A DNA stretch of 64,000 nucleotides from Alteribacter natronophilus (GCF_006007885.1 NZ_VCRO01000003.1:523356-587355); one strand, 5' to 3'; positions 17,721 through 27,489 are shown, numbered from the stretch's first letter. Made by a program: numbers and translations. Notes: generated by a model from the letters alone, not told the origin.

Positions 17721-18916
17721 CCGCGGAGTGGCAGATTGAGCCAAGACACGCGAAGATCTACACTGTTCTTCTTTCCATCGTTCCCTTCCTTCTGGTTACC
17801 GCACTCATAATCAGTGATCTGCTTCTTGCCAGTCTGGGAGTTTTTATTATCCTTTTTATTCTCATCAACCGGCTGTACCTGAGATACCTTTCTGCAAACC
17901 TCACTGTTCCCTATGAACATCAGGTGATCCGGCTCTTCCCCGGTGAGGATGGCTTCTTAAGCATTCCTTTCACCAACAAGTCACGGCTTCCTCTTGTAAA
18001 CGGGACGTGGGGATGTCACCTTTACGATCACGAAGAGGCCCTTGGAAAAAGTAAGGATGATGGTCATATACCGGCAGATCCTTCTTCATATAAACTGAAC
18101 CTGAGTATTCCCGCCCGAACGGCCCGGAGGTTCAATGTACCTGTTACTGCCGTAAAACGCGGAGCCGTTCAGGTCCGTTCCATCGAGGCCGTCATTTATG
18201 ATCCGTTCAGGCTGAGCTTTGTCCGTATGAGGTACCAGGGGCCGTTCCATGCAGATGCCGTTGTATACCCCGAGCCCTCTTCGGTACCATCCCTGCGGAC
18301 TTTTCACCTCCAGGAAAAAGGGCATCATTCACGACCCTATTCTCTTTACGAGGATACAACGATGCCAAGGGGTACAAGGCCATACGGGAGCACTGATCCG
18401 TTTAACCGGCTGAACTGGAAGGCTACAGCCCGGACAGGCGAGATTCAGACAAAAGTATATGAGCAGGTCACACTCTCAAAATGGACGCTTGTCCTGAATA
18501 TCCGAGACGATGCCGCAACTTCCCGCACACTGGCGGATCTTGAAAGTGTCCTCAGTCAGGCGGCCTTTGCTATCCGTTTTGCCCTTAAACACGGCATCCG
18601 CTTTGACCTCTTTATAAACGTACGGCTGCCGGGGGCCGGGATGGGTTTGTCTCTTCAGGCAGATGAGGGCAGAAAACATGCTATGAGAGCGCTTGAAATA
18701 CTTGCCCGCCTTCGGCACGGGCAGATCACGATTGATGACAACCGGTTCATGCAGCGGGTCGTTCGGTCAGGTACGGGGGCACCCACCACATTTATTCATT
18801 TTGGCACGTACGGGTACAGCGGGCGTTTCTATTATGAAAGAGCAGAGAGAGCCGGTCATCAGACGATCATTGTTCCACTGAAAGGAGGAAGGCCGGATGA
18901 GGCGATGGCAACATAA
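17717..18916 (+). CDS. DUF58 (vWA-like) membrane-anchored protein
   Basis: 399 residues. Two hydrophobic segments lie near 17-55 (IVPFLLVTALIISDLLLASL and GVFIILFILINRLY), followed by a beta-rich region and the DUF58 core: YEDTTMPRGTRPYGSTDPFNRLNWKATARTGEIQTKVYEQ near 210-250, where the metal-binding-like site of the vWA fold begins. It is the usual partner of MoxR ATPases. It overlaps moxR and the following gene (20 bases), so it is the middle cistron of a three-gene operon. Confidence 0.9.
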   Translation: MTAEWQIEPRHAKIYTVLLSIVPFLLVTALIISDLLLASLGVFIILFILINRLYLRYLSANLTVPYEHQVIRLFPGEDGFLSIPFTNKSRLPLVNGTWGCHLYDHEEALGKSKDDGHIPADPSSYKLNLSIPARTARRFNVPVTAVKRGAVQVRSIEAVIYDPFRLSFVRMRYQGPFHADAVVYPEPSSVPSLRTFHLQEKGHHSRPYSLYEDTTMPRGTRPYGSTDPFNRLNWKATARTGEIQTKVYEQVTLSKWTLVLNIRDDAATSRTLADLESVLSQAAFAIRFALKHGIRFDLFINVRLPGAGMGLSLQADEGRKHAMRALEILARLRHGQITIDDNRFMQRVVRSGTGAPTTFIHFGTYGYSGRFYYERAERAGHQTIIVPLKGGRPDEAMAT

Positions 18917-20108
18917 TTTCCCTGCAGCCGTGAAAACGGGTCTGGAGATGATGTTTCTGTACCTTCTTCTTTTTCCAGTGTATATGGACGCCGGGGGATA
19001 CCCTCCGCCGCTTCTGTATGCAGCCGTTACCCTAATCGGGGGAGGGGTTTTCCTTGTCCTTCTCCAAAACCCGGAAAAAGTGTGGAAATCGGCCGCCTTT
19101 ATTCCTCTGTTTATTGCCGGTTCCTGGCTTGCAGGATTTCATATCGCCACTGCTGCAGTAATTATCCCCGTCCTATACTGGCGGACCGCTGCCCATATGC
19201 GAAATCCTGGCGGCACAAGTGAAATGCCGGTTCTGATTATGGCGCTTATCACAGGATTACTATACTACCTCCTGTTTGCACATGCTCCCTACCACACTCT
19301 GCTTCTGTATTTAATGACCGCTCAGTTTTTTGCAACAGCCGTGGTACTGGCGCTGAACGGGATGTTCCGTTCCGGACTGAGCCGGGATGATAGAATGAAT
19401 CACCTGCGCTGGACGGCACTTGTATTCGCCGCAGTAACAGTTCTGGGACTCGCAGCAGGCCTGTTTACGCCGGTTCTTTCTGCCGTCTTTTTTGCAGTTA
19501 TCCGCTTCGTCCTGATTGCTGGCGGCTATCTGCTGAGCCCGGTTCTGTTCTTTTTATCCGCAGTCCTTCCCGATCACGAAGAGGAGCCGGTGGAGGAAGA
19601 ACCGGAGATGGCAGCCGGTGAGGGAGAAACATTTCCCACAGGCTTCGGGGAAGTGGATGTGGATGAAACCTTTATCGGCTCGATGGCCTTTTACTGGATG
19701 GTGGGAGGACTGCTCCTTGCAGGAGGGTTTCTGTATGCCATATACAAACTTCGTCAGGGAAAAGAGAACCTCTCAGGTGAAGTGGCTGCTGAGGATACCG
19801 GAACCTTTGAAAAAGCAGAGGGTGCCTTTTCACCCCTGCGGAAGCTGACAAGCCGTTTCAAGCCTGATCATGACGTCCGCCGCACGGTACTGAAGCTGGA
19901 AACCACACTCGCCCGCTCCGGCTACGGCCGTCTGGATTACAGGACGGCCGGAGAGTGGCTCTCCTCTGTTCCCGCATCCGAGGAAGAAAAGCAGACGATC
20001 ATTGAAACCTATGAAAAAGTCCGTTATGGAAAAAAGAAAATCCCCAGGGAGGAAAAAGAACGGTTTTATAAGGCCGTCCGGTCCGTGCTCAATACGGCCG
20101 GAAATTAA
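18897..20108 (+). CDS. membrane protein with DUF4129 C-terminus, no transglutaminase domain
   Basis: 403 residues. About eight hydrophobic segments run to residue 215, followed by an acidic loop, another segment near 260-282, and a C-terminal DUF4129 domain (RTAGEWLSSVPASEEEK, YEKVRYG). In the related bacillus operon the third gene is YebA, which places a transglutaminase-like Cys-His-Asp domain between the membrane part and the DUF4129 tail. Here that section is absent: only about 45 residues of acidic loop separate the two. The gene looks intact, so the operon may have lost its enzymatic component. The start overlaps the DUF58 gene. Confidence 0.85.
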   Translation: MRRWQHNFPAAVKTGLEMMFLYLLLFPVYMDAGGYPPPLLYAAVTLIGGGVFLVLLQNPEKVWKSAAFIPLFIAGSWLAGFHIATAAVIIPVLYWRTAAHMRNPGGTSEMPVLIMALITGLLYYLLFAHAPYHTLLLYLMTAQFFATAVVLALNGMFRSGLSRDDRMNHLRWTALVFAAVTVLGLAAGLFTPVLSAVFFAVIRFVLIAGGYLLSPVLFFLSAVLPDHEEEPVEEEPEMAAGEGETFPTGFGEVDVDETFIGSMAFYWMVGGLLLAGGFLYAIYKLRQGKENLSGEVAAEDTGTFEKAEGAFSPLRKLTSRFKPDHDVRRTVLKLETTLARSGYGRLDYRTAGEWLSSVPASEEEKQTIIETYEKVRYGKKKIPREEKERFYKAVRSVLNTAGN

Positions 20109-20124
20109 AAAAACTGGACGAAAA

Positions 20125-20306
20125 GGCTGTGTTCATAGATTGTTGCTATTGATCAAATTAACTGTAGAGCGAAAGGCGGCGACTCCGGCGGGAAGAGCAG
20201 GAGCAGAAGACCCCGCAGGGTGATTTTCCCGAGGAGGCTGAGGCCCTGCCCGCGGAAAGCGTCCGCCTGCAGCGGAATAAAACAACATTCTTCCCGAAAA
20301 CAGCTA
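20125..20306 (+). mobile_element. short inverted-repeat element (MITE-like), copy F, no inner module
   Basis: It begins GGCTGTGTTCATAGATTGTTG and ends with AACAACATTCTTCCC and GAAAACAGC, an imperfect terminal inverted repeat. The flanks share ACGAAAA (20118-20124 and 20307-20313), a likely target duplication. The body carries CGACTCCGGCGGGAAG, AGACCCCGCAGGG and CCGCGGAAAGCGTCCGCCTG. At about 182 bp it is too short to encode a transposase. Confidence 0.75.
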
Positions 20307-20317
20307 ACGAAAAAAAG

Positions 20318-20353
20318 AAGGTGCCCCGCGGGAAAACTCTCGGGACACCTTTT
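20318..20353 (-). terminator. terminator of the aceBA operon
   Basis: Minus-strand stem AAGGTGTCCCG with CGGGGCACCTT, followed by CTTTTTTT. Confidence 0.85.
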
Positions 20354-20358
20354 TCATC

Positions 20359-21633
20359 TTAAGTTGTAAACTGTTCTTCCTCTGTTGACCCTTTAAGGGC
20401 AGTGGTAGACGATGTACCGCCCGAAATGACCGTCGCCACTTCGTCAAAGTAGCCGGTACCCACTTCCCGCTGGTGTTTCGTTGCCGTGTAACCGTCCTTT
20501 TCACTGGCAAACTCAGCCTGCTGGAGAGCCGAGTAAGCGGCCATCCCCCGTTCACTGTAGTCCCGTGCCAGTTCAAACATACTGTGGTTAAGTGCATGGA
20601 AGCCGGCAAGGGTAACGAACTGGAACTTATATCCCATGCGTCCAAGCTCCTCCTGAAACTGTGCAATCGTAACGTCGTCAAGCTTCTTCTTCCAGTTGAA
20701 TGAAGGAGAACAGTTGTAAGCAAGCAGTTTTCCCGGGTACTTTTCGTGAATGGCATCTGCAAACTTCTGCGCTTCCTCCAGATTCGGCTCCGACGTTTCA
20801 CACCAGATCAGATCTGCATAAGGGGCGTAGCTCAGGCCTCGGGCGATCGCCTGGTCAATGCCGGCAGTAGTCCTGTAAAACCCTTCTGCCGTCCGTTCCC
20901 CCGTAATAAAACGGTGATCTTCAGGGTCAACGTCACTCGTAATCAGGTTCGCGGCGTTGGCGTCAGTCCGTGCAATAATGACTGTCGGTACGTCCATTAC
21001 ATCTGCAGCAAGACGGGCAGAAATGAGATTGCGTACCGCCTGCTGTGTCGGCAGAAGTACTTTCCCGCCCAGATGACCGCATTTCTTCTCGGAGGAAAGC
21101 TGATCCTCGAAGTGGACTGCTGCTGCCCCGGCCTCGATCATCCCTTTCATCAGTTCAAAAACGTTCAGCTGTCCGCCAAATCCTGCTTCGGCGTCTGCAA
21201 CAATCGGGACAAACCAGTCAGTTCCACTTTTTCCTTCACTTTGATCAATCTGGTCTGCCCTTTGAAGTGCCTGATTGATTCGCTTCACAACGCTCGGCAC
21301 ACTGTTGGCCGGGTAGAGACTCTGATCCGGATACATCTGACCTGACAGGTTCGCGTCAGCTGCTACCTGCCATCCGCTCAGGTAGATTGCTTTCAGGCCG
21401 GCTTTTACCTGCTGCACAGCCTGATTACCTGTAAGCGCTCCAAGCGCCCGTATAAAATCTTCCCTGTGAAGTCCCTCCCACAGCTTCTCAGCTCCGTGAC
21501 GTGCCAGAGTATGCTCGATTGTAAGGGATCCTTTCAGCCGGTCCACGTCCTCCGGTGTATACGGTCGTTCCACGCCCATCCATCTTGAGTTTGTATCCCA
21601 GTCCTTTTTTACCTGCTCCACTGATTTTTTCAT
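20359..21633 (-). CDS. aceA: isocitrate lyase
   Basis: Splits isocitrate into succinate and glyoxylate, the first step of the glyoxylate bypass used for growth on acetate or fatty acids. 424 residues, typical. The catalytic signature [11 protein letters not shown] near 190 holds the active Cys; [13 protein letters not shown] near 150 and IARTDANAA near 227 bind Mg and substrate. GGGGAGG precedes the ATG at 21633, inside the aceB tail, with a four-base overlap. Last gene of the operon. Confidence 0.97.
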   Translation of the reverse strand: MKKSVEQVKKDWDTNSRWMGVERPYTPEDVDRLKGSLTIEHTLARHGAEKLWEGLHREDFIRALGALTGNQAVQQVKAGLKAIYLSGWQVAADANLSGQMYPDQSLYPANSVPSVVKRINQALQRADQIDQSEGKSGTDWFVPIVADAEAGFGGQLNVFELMKGMIEAGAAAVHFEDQLSSEKKCGHLGGKVLLPTQQAVRNLISARLAADVMDVPTVIIARTDANAANLITSDVDPEDHRFITGERTAEGFYRTTAGIDQAIARGLSYAPYADLIWCETSEPNLEEAQKFADAIHEKYPGKLLAYNCSPSFNWKKKLDDVTIAQFQEELGRMGYKFQFVTLAGFHALNHSMFELARDYSERGMAAYSALQQAEFASEKDGYTATKHQREVGTGYFDEVATVISGGTSSTTALKGSTEEEQFTT

Positions 21634-23228
21634 TTTACTGCCTCCCCGGATTGATTTAAGTATGGATATGCCTTCAAAGTCAGAAATTCGGTGAACTGCT
21701 CTTCTGTTACCAGATCAAAAAAGATCTTTTCGGCTGCAGTCAGCGTGTCCTCTGAAAGATTACCTTTTCTATCGCTTCTGATTTTTTCCATCTCTTCGTC
21801 TGCAAGTTCCCTGATCAGACCCGCCGTTACTTTTCTGCCATCGTTCAGTATTCCTTTTGGATGGTGAATCCACTGCCATACCTGTGCTCTCGAAATTTCC
21901 GCAGTTGCAACGTCCTCCATCAGATTGTTGATCGGCACAGCTCCCTGCCCGCGAAGCCAGGCTTCAATGTACTGAATACCTACGGATATGTTGGAACGGA
22001 GCCCCTCCTCGGTAACAGGCCCCTCAGGAACAGCAAGCAGATCATCTGCTCCCAGACGGACGTCATCGCGCTGTTTGGACAGCTGATTCGACTCGGACAT
22101 GTGACTGTCGAATACCTCCATTGCAACAGGAACAAGCGCAGGGTGGGCGACCCAGGTTCCATCATGGCCGTCAAGCACCTCCCGTTCTTTATCTGCACGG
22201 ACTTTTTCAAGTGCTTTTTCATTCGCTTCAGGATCTCCTTTAACCGGGATCTGGGCTGCCATACCACCGATGGCATGTGCACGCCGTTTATGACAGGTTT
22301 TCACCACATACAGCGTGTAGGCCCGCATAAAATTAACGGTCATGGTCACAAGGGACCGGTCCGGAAGGATAAAGCGGTCGTGATTTCTAAGTTTCTTGAT
22401 ATAGCTGAAAATGTAATCCCACCGTCCGCAGTTGAGTCCTGCGCTGTGATCTTTAAGTTCATACAGAATCTCATCAGCTTCAAATGCTCCGTTAATGGTC
22501 TCAATCAGCACAGTCGCCTTTACTGTGCCGTTTGGGATCCCCAGCTGCTTCTGTGCAAACTCAAAGATCCGGTTCCAGAGCCGGGCTTCGAGATGTGATT
22601 CCAGCTTAGGGAGATAAAAGTAGGGACCAAGTCCACGGTTCAGAAGCTCTTTCGCGTTATGGAAAAAATAAAGGCCAAAATCAAACAGGGCACCGCTTAC
22701 AGGTTTTCCGCCTGCTTCATAAGAGGTTTCCTCCAGATGCCATCCCCTGGGACGGACAATAAGAACAGCAGGATCCTTCGAAAGTTTATACTCTTTTCCA
22801 TTTTCAGCTGCGAAATCAATCTGATTGCGAATGGCCAGATACAGGTTGAGCTGGCCTTCAAGCTGGTTGTGCCAGGTCGGTGAGTTGGCGTCCTCAAGGT
22901 CGGCCATAAACACTTTTGCACCGGAGTTAAGTGCGTTAATAACCATTTTTCTGTTTCCGGCAGGTCCTGTAATCTCCACTCTTCTGTCCTGGAGAGGTTC
23001 CGGAACTTCAGCAACCGTCCAGCTGTCCTCCCGAATTGAAGCCGTTTCTTTTCGGAAAGAAGGGAGAGTTCCCTGATCAATCTCTTTCTGCTGCTCTTCT
23101 CTCTGTTTTAATACAGATTGCCTGTCAGCTTCGAATGTCTGATGCAGAAGGGCGACAAATTCGCACGCCTCCGGGGTCAGAATCGTCTGATACTTGTTTT
23201 GAAGGTCTTCTTTTAATGTAAAATCCAA
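21630..23228 (-). CDS. aceB: malate synthase A
   Basis: Condenses glyoxylate with acetyl-CoA to give malate, completing the glyoxylate bypass. 532 residues, the usual length for the A isoform. Motifs: [16 protein letters not shown] near 110, [11 protein letters not shown] near 158, [35 protein letters not shown] near 245 (Mg ligand Glu), and [11 protein letters not shown] near 370. The start is TTG at 23228, eight bases after GAGGAGG; no ATG in the frame is better placed. It begins 14 bases after the stop of the small Cys-rich gene. Confidence 0.97.
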   Translation of the reverse strand: MDFTLKEDLQNKYQTILTPEACEFVALLHQTFEADRQSVLKQREEQQKEIDQGTLPSFRKETASIREDSWTVAEVPEPLQDRRVEITGPAGNRKMVINALNSGAKVFMADLEDANSPTWHNQLEGQLNLYLAIRNQIDFAAENGKEYKLSKDPAVLIVRPRGWHLEETSYEAGGKPVSGALFDFGLYFFHNAKELLNRGLGPYFYLPKLESHLEARLWNRIFEFAQKQLGIPNGTVKATVLIETINGAFEADEILYELKDHSAGLNCGRWDYIFSYIKKLRNHDRFILPDRSLVTMTVNFMRAYTLYVVKTCHKRRAHAIGGMAAQIPVKGDPEANEKALEKVRADKEREVLDGHDGTWVAHPALVPVAMEVFDSHMSESNQLSKQRDDVRLGADDLLAVPEGPVTEEGLRSNISVGIQYIEAWLRGQGAVPINNLMEDVATAEISRAQVWQWIHHPKGILNDGRKVTAGLIRELADEEMEKIRSDRKGNLSEDTLTAAEKIFFDLVTEEQFTEFLTLKAYPYLNQSGEAVK

Positions 23229-23242
23229 AATCGCTTCCTCCT

Positions 23243-23404
23243 CTATTCAATATTGCCGTTTCCCAGGCAGAAGTTGCAGACAACAGCTCCTGTACCACAA
23301 CAGTCCTGGCAAACGTGTGCTGTTTCATTTCCTTTCAGGTGCTTCACTTCACCGCACGCTTTGCACGTAACATCCCCATGACCATTACACTTATGACAAT
23401 TCAT
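23243..23404 (-). CDS. 53-residue four-CxxC zinc-finger-like protein heading the glyoxylate operon
   Basis: An open frame of 53 codons from ATG 23404 to TAG 23243. It begins MNCHKCNGHGDVTCKACGEV. Four CxxC pairs (3/6, 14/17, 32/35, 43/46), three in the form CxxCxGxG or close to it, copy the cysteine-rich zinc domain of DnaJ. GGGAAGGG lies about ten bases upstream of the ATG. The stop codon overlaps the aceB ribosome-binding region (TAGAGGAGG), so it is almost certainly cotranscribed and coupled with aceB. The function is unknown: zinc storage, a folding aid for AceB/AceA, or a redox-sensing regulator are possibilities. Similar tiny CxxC proteins exist in bacilli; I cannot place this one. Confidence 0.8.
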   Translation of the reverse strand: MNCHKCNGHGDVTCKACGEVKHLKGNETAHVCQDCCGTGAVVCNFCLGNGNIE

Positions 23405-23425
23405 ACTCTAAACACCCTTCCCTTT

Positions 23426-23487
23426 ACTGTTATAATACAGTTTACTTTACGATATGTATTGTATAACAGAAGGTGCGCAGTCTGCAA
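23426..23487 (-). promoter_or_regulatory. promoter and palindrome before the glyoxylate operon
   Basis: Minus strand TTGCAG (23482-23487), 18-base spacer, TACAAT (23458-23463). Just downstream the near-palindrome ACTGTTATAATACAGT (23426-23441) lies in the untranslated leader, where a repressor could block transcription. No cre site was recognised. Confidence 0.5.
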
Positions 23488-23690
23488 CCCATTTTTAATA
23501 ATTTTCTGATAATAAGGCGGAAGACCTCGTTTTATATCCTTTTTAATCACTGCTCGTGATCTTTTCCTCCCTCTGTGCCCTACCTGCCTCAAAGGATTTA
23601 CCGCTGCAGGCTTCCAGCCAGTTTACTTTTTCCTTTGTACGGTAATACGCCTGGTATAAGATTCCCTTCATGAAAGGAGTGATGTTGAGG

Positions 23691-25088
23691 ATGTCTCCTG
23701 AAGTTGTCGGATTCAGTTTTATCATTCTCGGTGTGCTCCTGATCATTTCAAAATGGATCAGGGTAACCGTACCGTTTCTGCAGAGTTTTTTTATTCCAAG
23801 TTCAATTATTGCCGGTATTATCGGGTTACTGCTGGGGCCTGAGGTACTTGGTCTTCTTGGCGTGGAACTTTTTGACGGAGGAGGTTTGTTTCCCGAGGCT
23901 ATGATTGCAGTCTGGGAAACTCTCCCGGAGCTGCTGATCAGCGTTATTTTTGCTTCACTTTTCATAGGCAAAACGATCCCTAACATAAAAAAAATATGGG
24001 AGGTTTCAGGCCCCCAGATTACGTTTGCCCATTTTCTCTCATGGGGACAGTATGTGGTAGGAATCGGGCTGGCACTGGTTATCCTTGTTCCCGTATTTAA
24101 TATGAACCCGGCTGTAGGTGCCCTTCTTGAAATCAGTTTTGTCGGTGGTCACGGTACAGCTGCAGGACTTTCCGGCACATTCGAAAGTGTTGGTTTTGAG
24201 GAAGGACGGGATCTTGCCGTGGGCCTTGCTACAGTAGGCGTGCTTACGGGAGTTTTTCTGGGCATGATCCTGATTAACTGGGGAGCAAGAAAAGGAAAAA
24301 CGGAAATTCTGAAAGACCCGGACGATGTCTCCGATGAACAGAAAAGAGGTCTTATCAAAAAAGAAGACCAGCAGGAAGAGCCGGCCGGTCAGCAGACAAC
24401 CAGAACTGAAGTGATTGAAACGCTGACTGTGCATTTTGCCTACATAGGGATTGCGATTGCCCTTGGGTATGTACTGCTCGAAGGACTGATTCTTTTAGAG
24501 GAAGCCTTCTGGGGTGAGGCGATAGAGCTGTTCATCCACCTTCCGCTGTTTCCACTTGCCATGGTGGGAGCCGTAATCGTACAGCTGCTGCTGAGCAAAG
24601 CTGTGAAACCAGCTGTGATTGACCGGGGAATGATTAACAGAATCCAGGGTTTCGCCCTTGATCTCCTGATTGTATCCGCCATAGCTACACTCTCTCTTAC
24701 TGTACTTGGCGAATATCTGATTCCTTTCCTGCTTCTCTCTGCAGCAGCAATCACCTGGAACATTCTTGCGTTTATCTTTATTGCACCGCGAATCATGCCT
24801 GATTACTGGTTTGAGAGAGCCATAGGGGATTACGGTCAGGCAATGGGTATGAGTGCAGCAGGACTTCTGCTGATTAAACTTGCAGATCCTGAAGGCAAAA
24901 GCCCGGCCAAAGAAGGTTTCAGTTATAAACAGCTGATGCTCGACCTGATTGTCGGCGGCGGAATCGTGACAGCTGCTTCTGTACCTCTCATCGCAGCTTT
25001 CGGACCGGTTATTACGCTGATAACAGCTGCCGTTGTCACTGCAGGCTGGCTGCTTCTTGGGCTTCTTTATTTCAGAAAGAAGAAATAA
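23691..25088 (+). CDS. sodium:glutamate symporter family protein (GltS/ESS type)
   Basis: 465 residues if started at ATG 23691. The frame opens at 23670, but AAAGGAG (23673-23679) would then be inside the gene; TTG 23685 is the alternative. Ten to twelve hydrophobic segments, with the family repeats: FFIPSSIIAGIIGLLLGPE near 35 and the glycine-rich loop EISFVGGHGTAAGLSGTFES near 160, then a soluble loop (KKEDQQEEPAGQQ) before the second half. The ESS family imports glutamate with Na+, which suits a sodium-dependent alkaliphile. Exact substrate unproven. Confidence 0.85.
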   Translation: MSPEVVGFSFIILGVLLIISKWIRVTVPFLQSFFIPSSIIAGIIGLLLGPEVLGLLGVELFDGGGLFPEAMIAVWETLPELLISVIFASLFIGKTIPNIKKIWEVSGPQITFAHFLSWGQYVVGIGLALVILVPVFNMNPAVGALLEISFVGGHGTAAGLSGTFESVGFEEGRDLAVGLATVGVLTGVFLGMILINWGARKGKTEILKDPDDVSDEQKRGLIKKEDQQEEPAGQQTTRTEVIETLTVHFAYIGIAIALGYVLLEGLILLEEAFWGEAIELFIHLPLFPLAMVGAVIVQLLLSKAVKPAVIDRGMINRIQGFALDLLIVSAIATLSLTVLGEYLIPFLLLSAAAITWNILAFIFIAPRIMPDYWFERAIGDYGQAMGMSAAGLLLIKLADPEGKSPAKEGFSYKQLMLDLIVGGGIVTAASVPLIAAFGPVITLITAAVVTAGWLLLGLLYFRKKK

Positions 25089-25149
25089 CAGAGGGGAAAC
25101 AGCTGCCTGTTTAAGGCTGACGAGCGATGCTGGAGATAGAAATACTGTA

Positions 25150-25200
25150 TACGAAAAAAGAGACTGGGATACAACAATTTGTTCCCAGTCTCTTCTGTAT
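25150..25200. terminator. bidirectional terminator
   Basis: AAGAGACTGGGA (25158-25169) pairs with TCCCAGTCTCTT (25183-25194). It lies between convergent genes, with an A-rich 5' flank and T-rich 3' flank. Confidence 0.88.
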
Positions 25201-25203
25201 GTT

Positions 25204-26220
25204 TTACGACCAGCCTTCAACAGTACGGCCCCGTCTTCCCTTTGTCGTTTCGGCTTTAATCAGTGAACGGACTATGGCTTCCTCCACAGCTTCCGCAGCA
25301 GCTGTGAACAGACTGTTCATAACCGGGTGGTCATCGCGCAGGAAGCTTTCCTGTTCGTTCAGCCTGTCTGAATGGTGTGGATAACGGCCTGCTGTGGAAA
25401 AAGCAATGACGATGTCACCGCTTCCGTGACTCATATGACTGCCTGTCCGCCCGAGGCCGATTGCACACCGCTTCGCGACTCTTGTCAGCCTTCTGTGCTC
25501 AAGTGGTGCATCTGTTGCCAGCACGATCATAATTGATCCGTCCGTCTTTGGGTCAGTTCCGCCGGATTGATTTGGTTCTCCCTCTTTGCGGTACCTCTTT
25601 TCGTTAAACTCACTTCTTTTACCGAAATTGCTCAGTACCAGCGCACCGACTGTGAATCCATCCACAGAACGTGAAGCTGTCCCGATACCGCCTTTCATTC
25701 CAAAGCAGACCATCCCTTTTCCTGCCCCGACCGCCCCTTCCGCTGAAGGCTGTGGACCCGCTGTTTCAATTGCTTCGACAGCATGCTCCGGCTTTACGGA
25801 AAAATGGCGGATCGAGTTCAGATAGCCGTCGTTGCACTCACCTGTAACTGTATTAACGGTTCCTGTTGTGTCCCCGATTTCCGGTGACTGCCTAAGCAGA
25901 TAGCCGAGGGTTCCCTCTGTTACGGCCGGCACAGCAAACGTATTTGTGAGCATAACCGGAGACTCAAGCAGTCCCAGTTCATTGAGCTGAATCAGTCCGG
26001 AGGTTTTCCCGAAACCGTTCAGGACGACTCCGGCTCCGTGGACCTTCTCCCGAAACAGGTTTTCTGAGTGGGGAAGTACCGCTGTAACGCCTGTACAGAC
26101 ACATTCACCATCGGGAAGCGCCTCATCAAGCGTTACATGGCCGACCTTCACGCCGCCGACATCGGTTATACAGTTTTTTTCTCCCTTGGGCAGCTGCCAG
26201 ATGGACTCATCCAGTTTCAT
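25204..26220 (-). CDS. P1-family N-terminal nucleophile peptidase (DmpA type)
   Basis: 338 residues. Self-processing aminopeptidase of family S58; DmpA-like members remove D-alanine or small L-residues from peptide N-termini, others cleave beta-peptides. The motif GAVGAGKGMVCFGMKGGIGTASR near 167-189 and, further on, VGALVLSNFG are the usual landmarks; the nucleophile expected at the processing site is Thr or Ser, and which residue is used here is not certain. It begins inside the transaminase gene (four-base overlap), pointing to linked use of D-amino acids. Confidence 0.85.
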   Translation of the reverse strand: MKLDESIWQLPKGEKNCITDVGGVKVGHVTLDEALPDGECVCTGVTAVLPHSENLFREKVHGAGVVLNGFGKTSGLIQLNELGLLESPVMLTNTFAVPAVTEGTLGYLLRQSPEIGDTTGTVNTVTGECNDGYLNSIRHFSVKPEHAVEAIETAGPQPSAEGAVGAGKGMVCFGMKGGIGTASRSVDGFTVGALVLSNFGKRSEFNEKRYRKEGEPNQSGGTDPKTDGSIMIVLATDAPLEHRRLTRVAKRCAIGLGRTGSHMSHGSGDIVIAFSTAGRYPHHSDRLNEQESFLRDDHPVMNSLFTAAAEAVEEAIVRSLIKAETTKGRRGRTVEGWS

Positions 26221-27059
26221 GACTCCGCCGTCCTGGCACAGAACAGTTCACGGATCAGCTTTGTCAGATTCCCCGGGCTGCCCCCCTTAACCGGCTTTTC
26301 ATCTATTTTTGTCACTGGAAGCACTTCGGAAGTTGTGCTGGTTACGAAAACTTCATCCGCCTGCTTCAGCTCATCCACTGTGAAATGCCTCTCCTCCAGC
26401 CTGATGGCTCCAATATCACAGACATCCTTCACAGCCATTCTTGTAATTCCCGGAAGAATTTCACGGCTTAGAGGAGTCGTAATGACGGTATCTCCCTTTA
26501 CAATAAAAATATTGGAACTTGATGCTTCCGTCACTCTGCCGTCTTTATGAAGGACAGCTTCGTAACAGCCCTGCTCGTAAGCCGTCTGTTTTGCGAGTAT
26601 GTTGGGAAGAAGATTAAGAGATTTGATATAGCAGTTTGCCCAGCGCTCGTCAGGATGGGTGATGACAGATACACCCTCGTTAACCTTTTCCTGCGGCAAT
26701 GGTACTGCCGGTTTCACGGTCATGGCAATGGATGGTTCGGTATCCAGTGGAAAAAGATGATTGCGCGGCGCAGCTCCCCTTGTAACCTGAAGGTAGACAT
26801 AACAGTCTTTCATCCCGGACCGCTCCACACCTTCTTCGATAATCTTCTGGATCGCCCCGATTCCGTCCTTTAATTGAATTTTAATTTCCTCTGCACTTCT
26901 TTCAAGACGATCCAGGTGCTCTTTCAGCATAAAACCTGTCCCGCCGTAGAACCTGATCACTTCATAGACCCCGTCTCCGAACTGATGGCCCCGTTCCTCC
27001 ACGGGTACCGCCGCTTCCCCCGGAGTTAAAAATTTCCCATTGATGTATTCAATCGTCAT
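26217..27059 (-). CDS. dat: D-amino-acid transaminase
   Basis: 280 residues, fold-type IV PLP enzyme that moves the amino group between D-alanine and alpha-keto acids, giving D-glutamate for wall synthesis. The catalytic Lys146 sits in CYIKSLNLLPN. Arg99 and His101 (RGAAPRNHLF) match the carboxylate trap of the D-alanine enzymes. FGDGVYEVIR near 27 and EASSSNIF near 178 complete the signature. GGAGGCGG precedes the ATG. First gene of a pair with the P1 peptidase: peptide-derived D-alanine could flow straight to this enzyme, which is inference from the operon. Confidence 0.93.
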   Translation of the reverse strand: MTIEYINGKFLTPGEAAVPVEERGHQFGDGVYEVIRFYGGTGFMLKEHLDRLERSAEEIKIQLKDGIGAIQKIIEEGVERSGMKDCYVYLQVTRGAAPRNHLFPLDTEPSIAMTVKPAVPLPQEKVNEGVSVITHPDERWANCYIKSLNLLPNILAKQTAYEQGCYEAVLHKDGRVTEASSSNIFIVKGDTVITTPLSREILPGITRMAVKDVCDIGAIRLEERHFTVDELKQADEVFVTSTTSEVLPVTKIDEKPVKGGSPGNLTKLIRELFCARTAES

Positions 27060-27141
27060 GTGACCGCCTCCTGTTCTTTGATTCTCATTTTACATGGATT
27101 CGCAATTCCGACAAACCATTTTCACTTTGTTTTATTAAAAA

Positions 27142-27392
27142 GCTGTTTTCGGAAAAATTGTTGCTTTACGTAAAATTAATCATGGAGCGGAAGGTGGCGA
27201 CTCCTGCGGAAATAGCATCAGGTGCGAGCGTTACATCCTGTTATCGCTTCGAGCTGCTTCGACGCATACAGCTTCGATGATTACCTTGCAGAGGAAGAAG
27301 CAGAAGTACTCCCCGAGGAGGCTGAAGCGATGCCCGCGGAAAGCGTCCGCCTGCAGCGTAAAAAAAAACAACAATCTTTACGAAAAAGAGCC
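27142..27392 (+). mobile_element. short inverted-repeat element (MITE-like), copy G, with inner module
   Basis: The left end GCTGTTTTCGGAAAAATTGT and the right end AACAATCTTTACG with AAAAAGAGCC are imperfect inverted repeats. TATTAAAAA is present on both sides (27133-27141 and 27393-27401), a 9 bp target duplication. About 251 bp including the inner module TCGCTTCGAGCTGCTTCGAC. It is noncoding. Confidence 0.8.
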
Positions 27393-27489
27393 TATTAAAA
27401 AGGAAGAGGCACCCGGGCTGTAACATTCCCTGATTCGCGCCGGTTTCATATAGATATAGAAACCTATGCTGCCTCTGGAGGAAATGATT

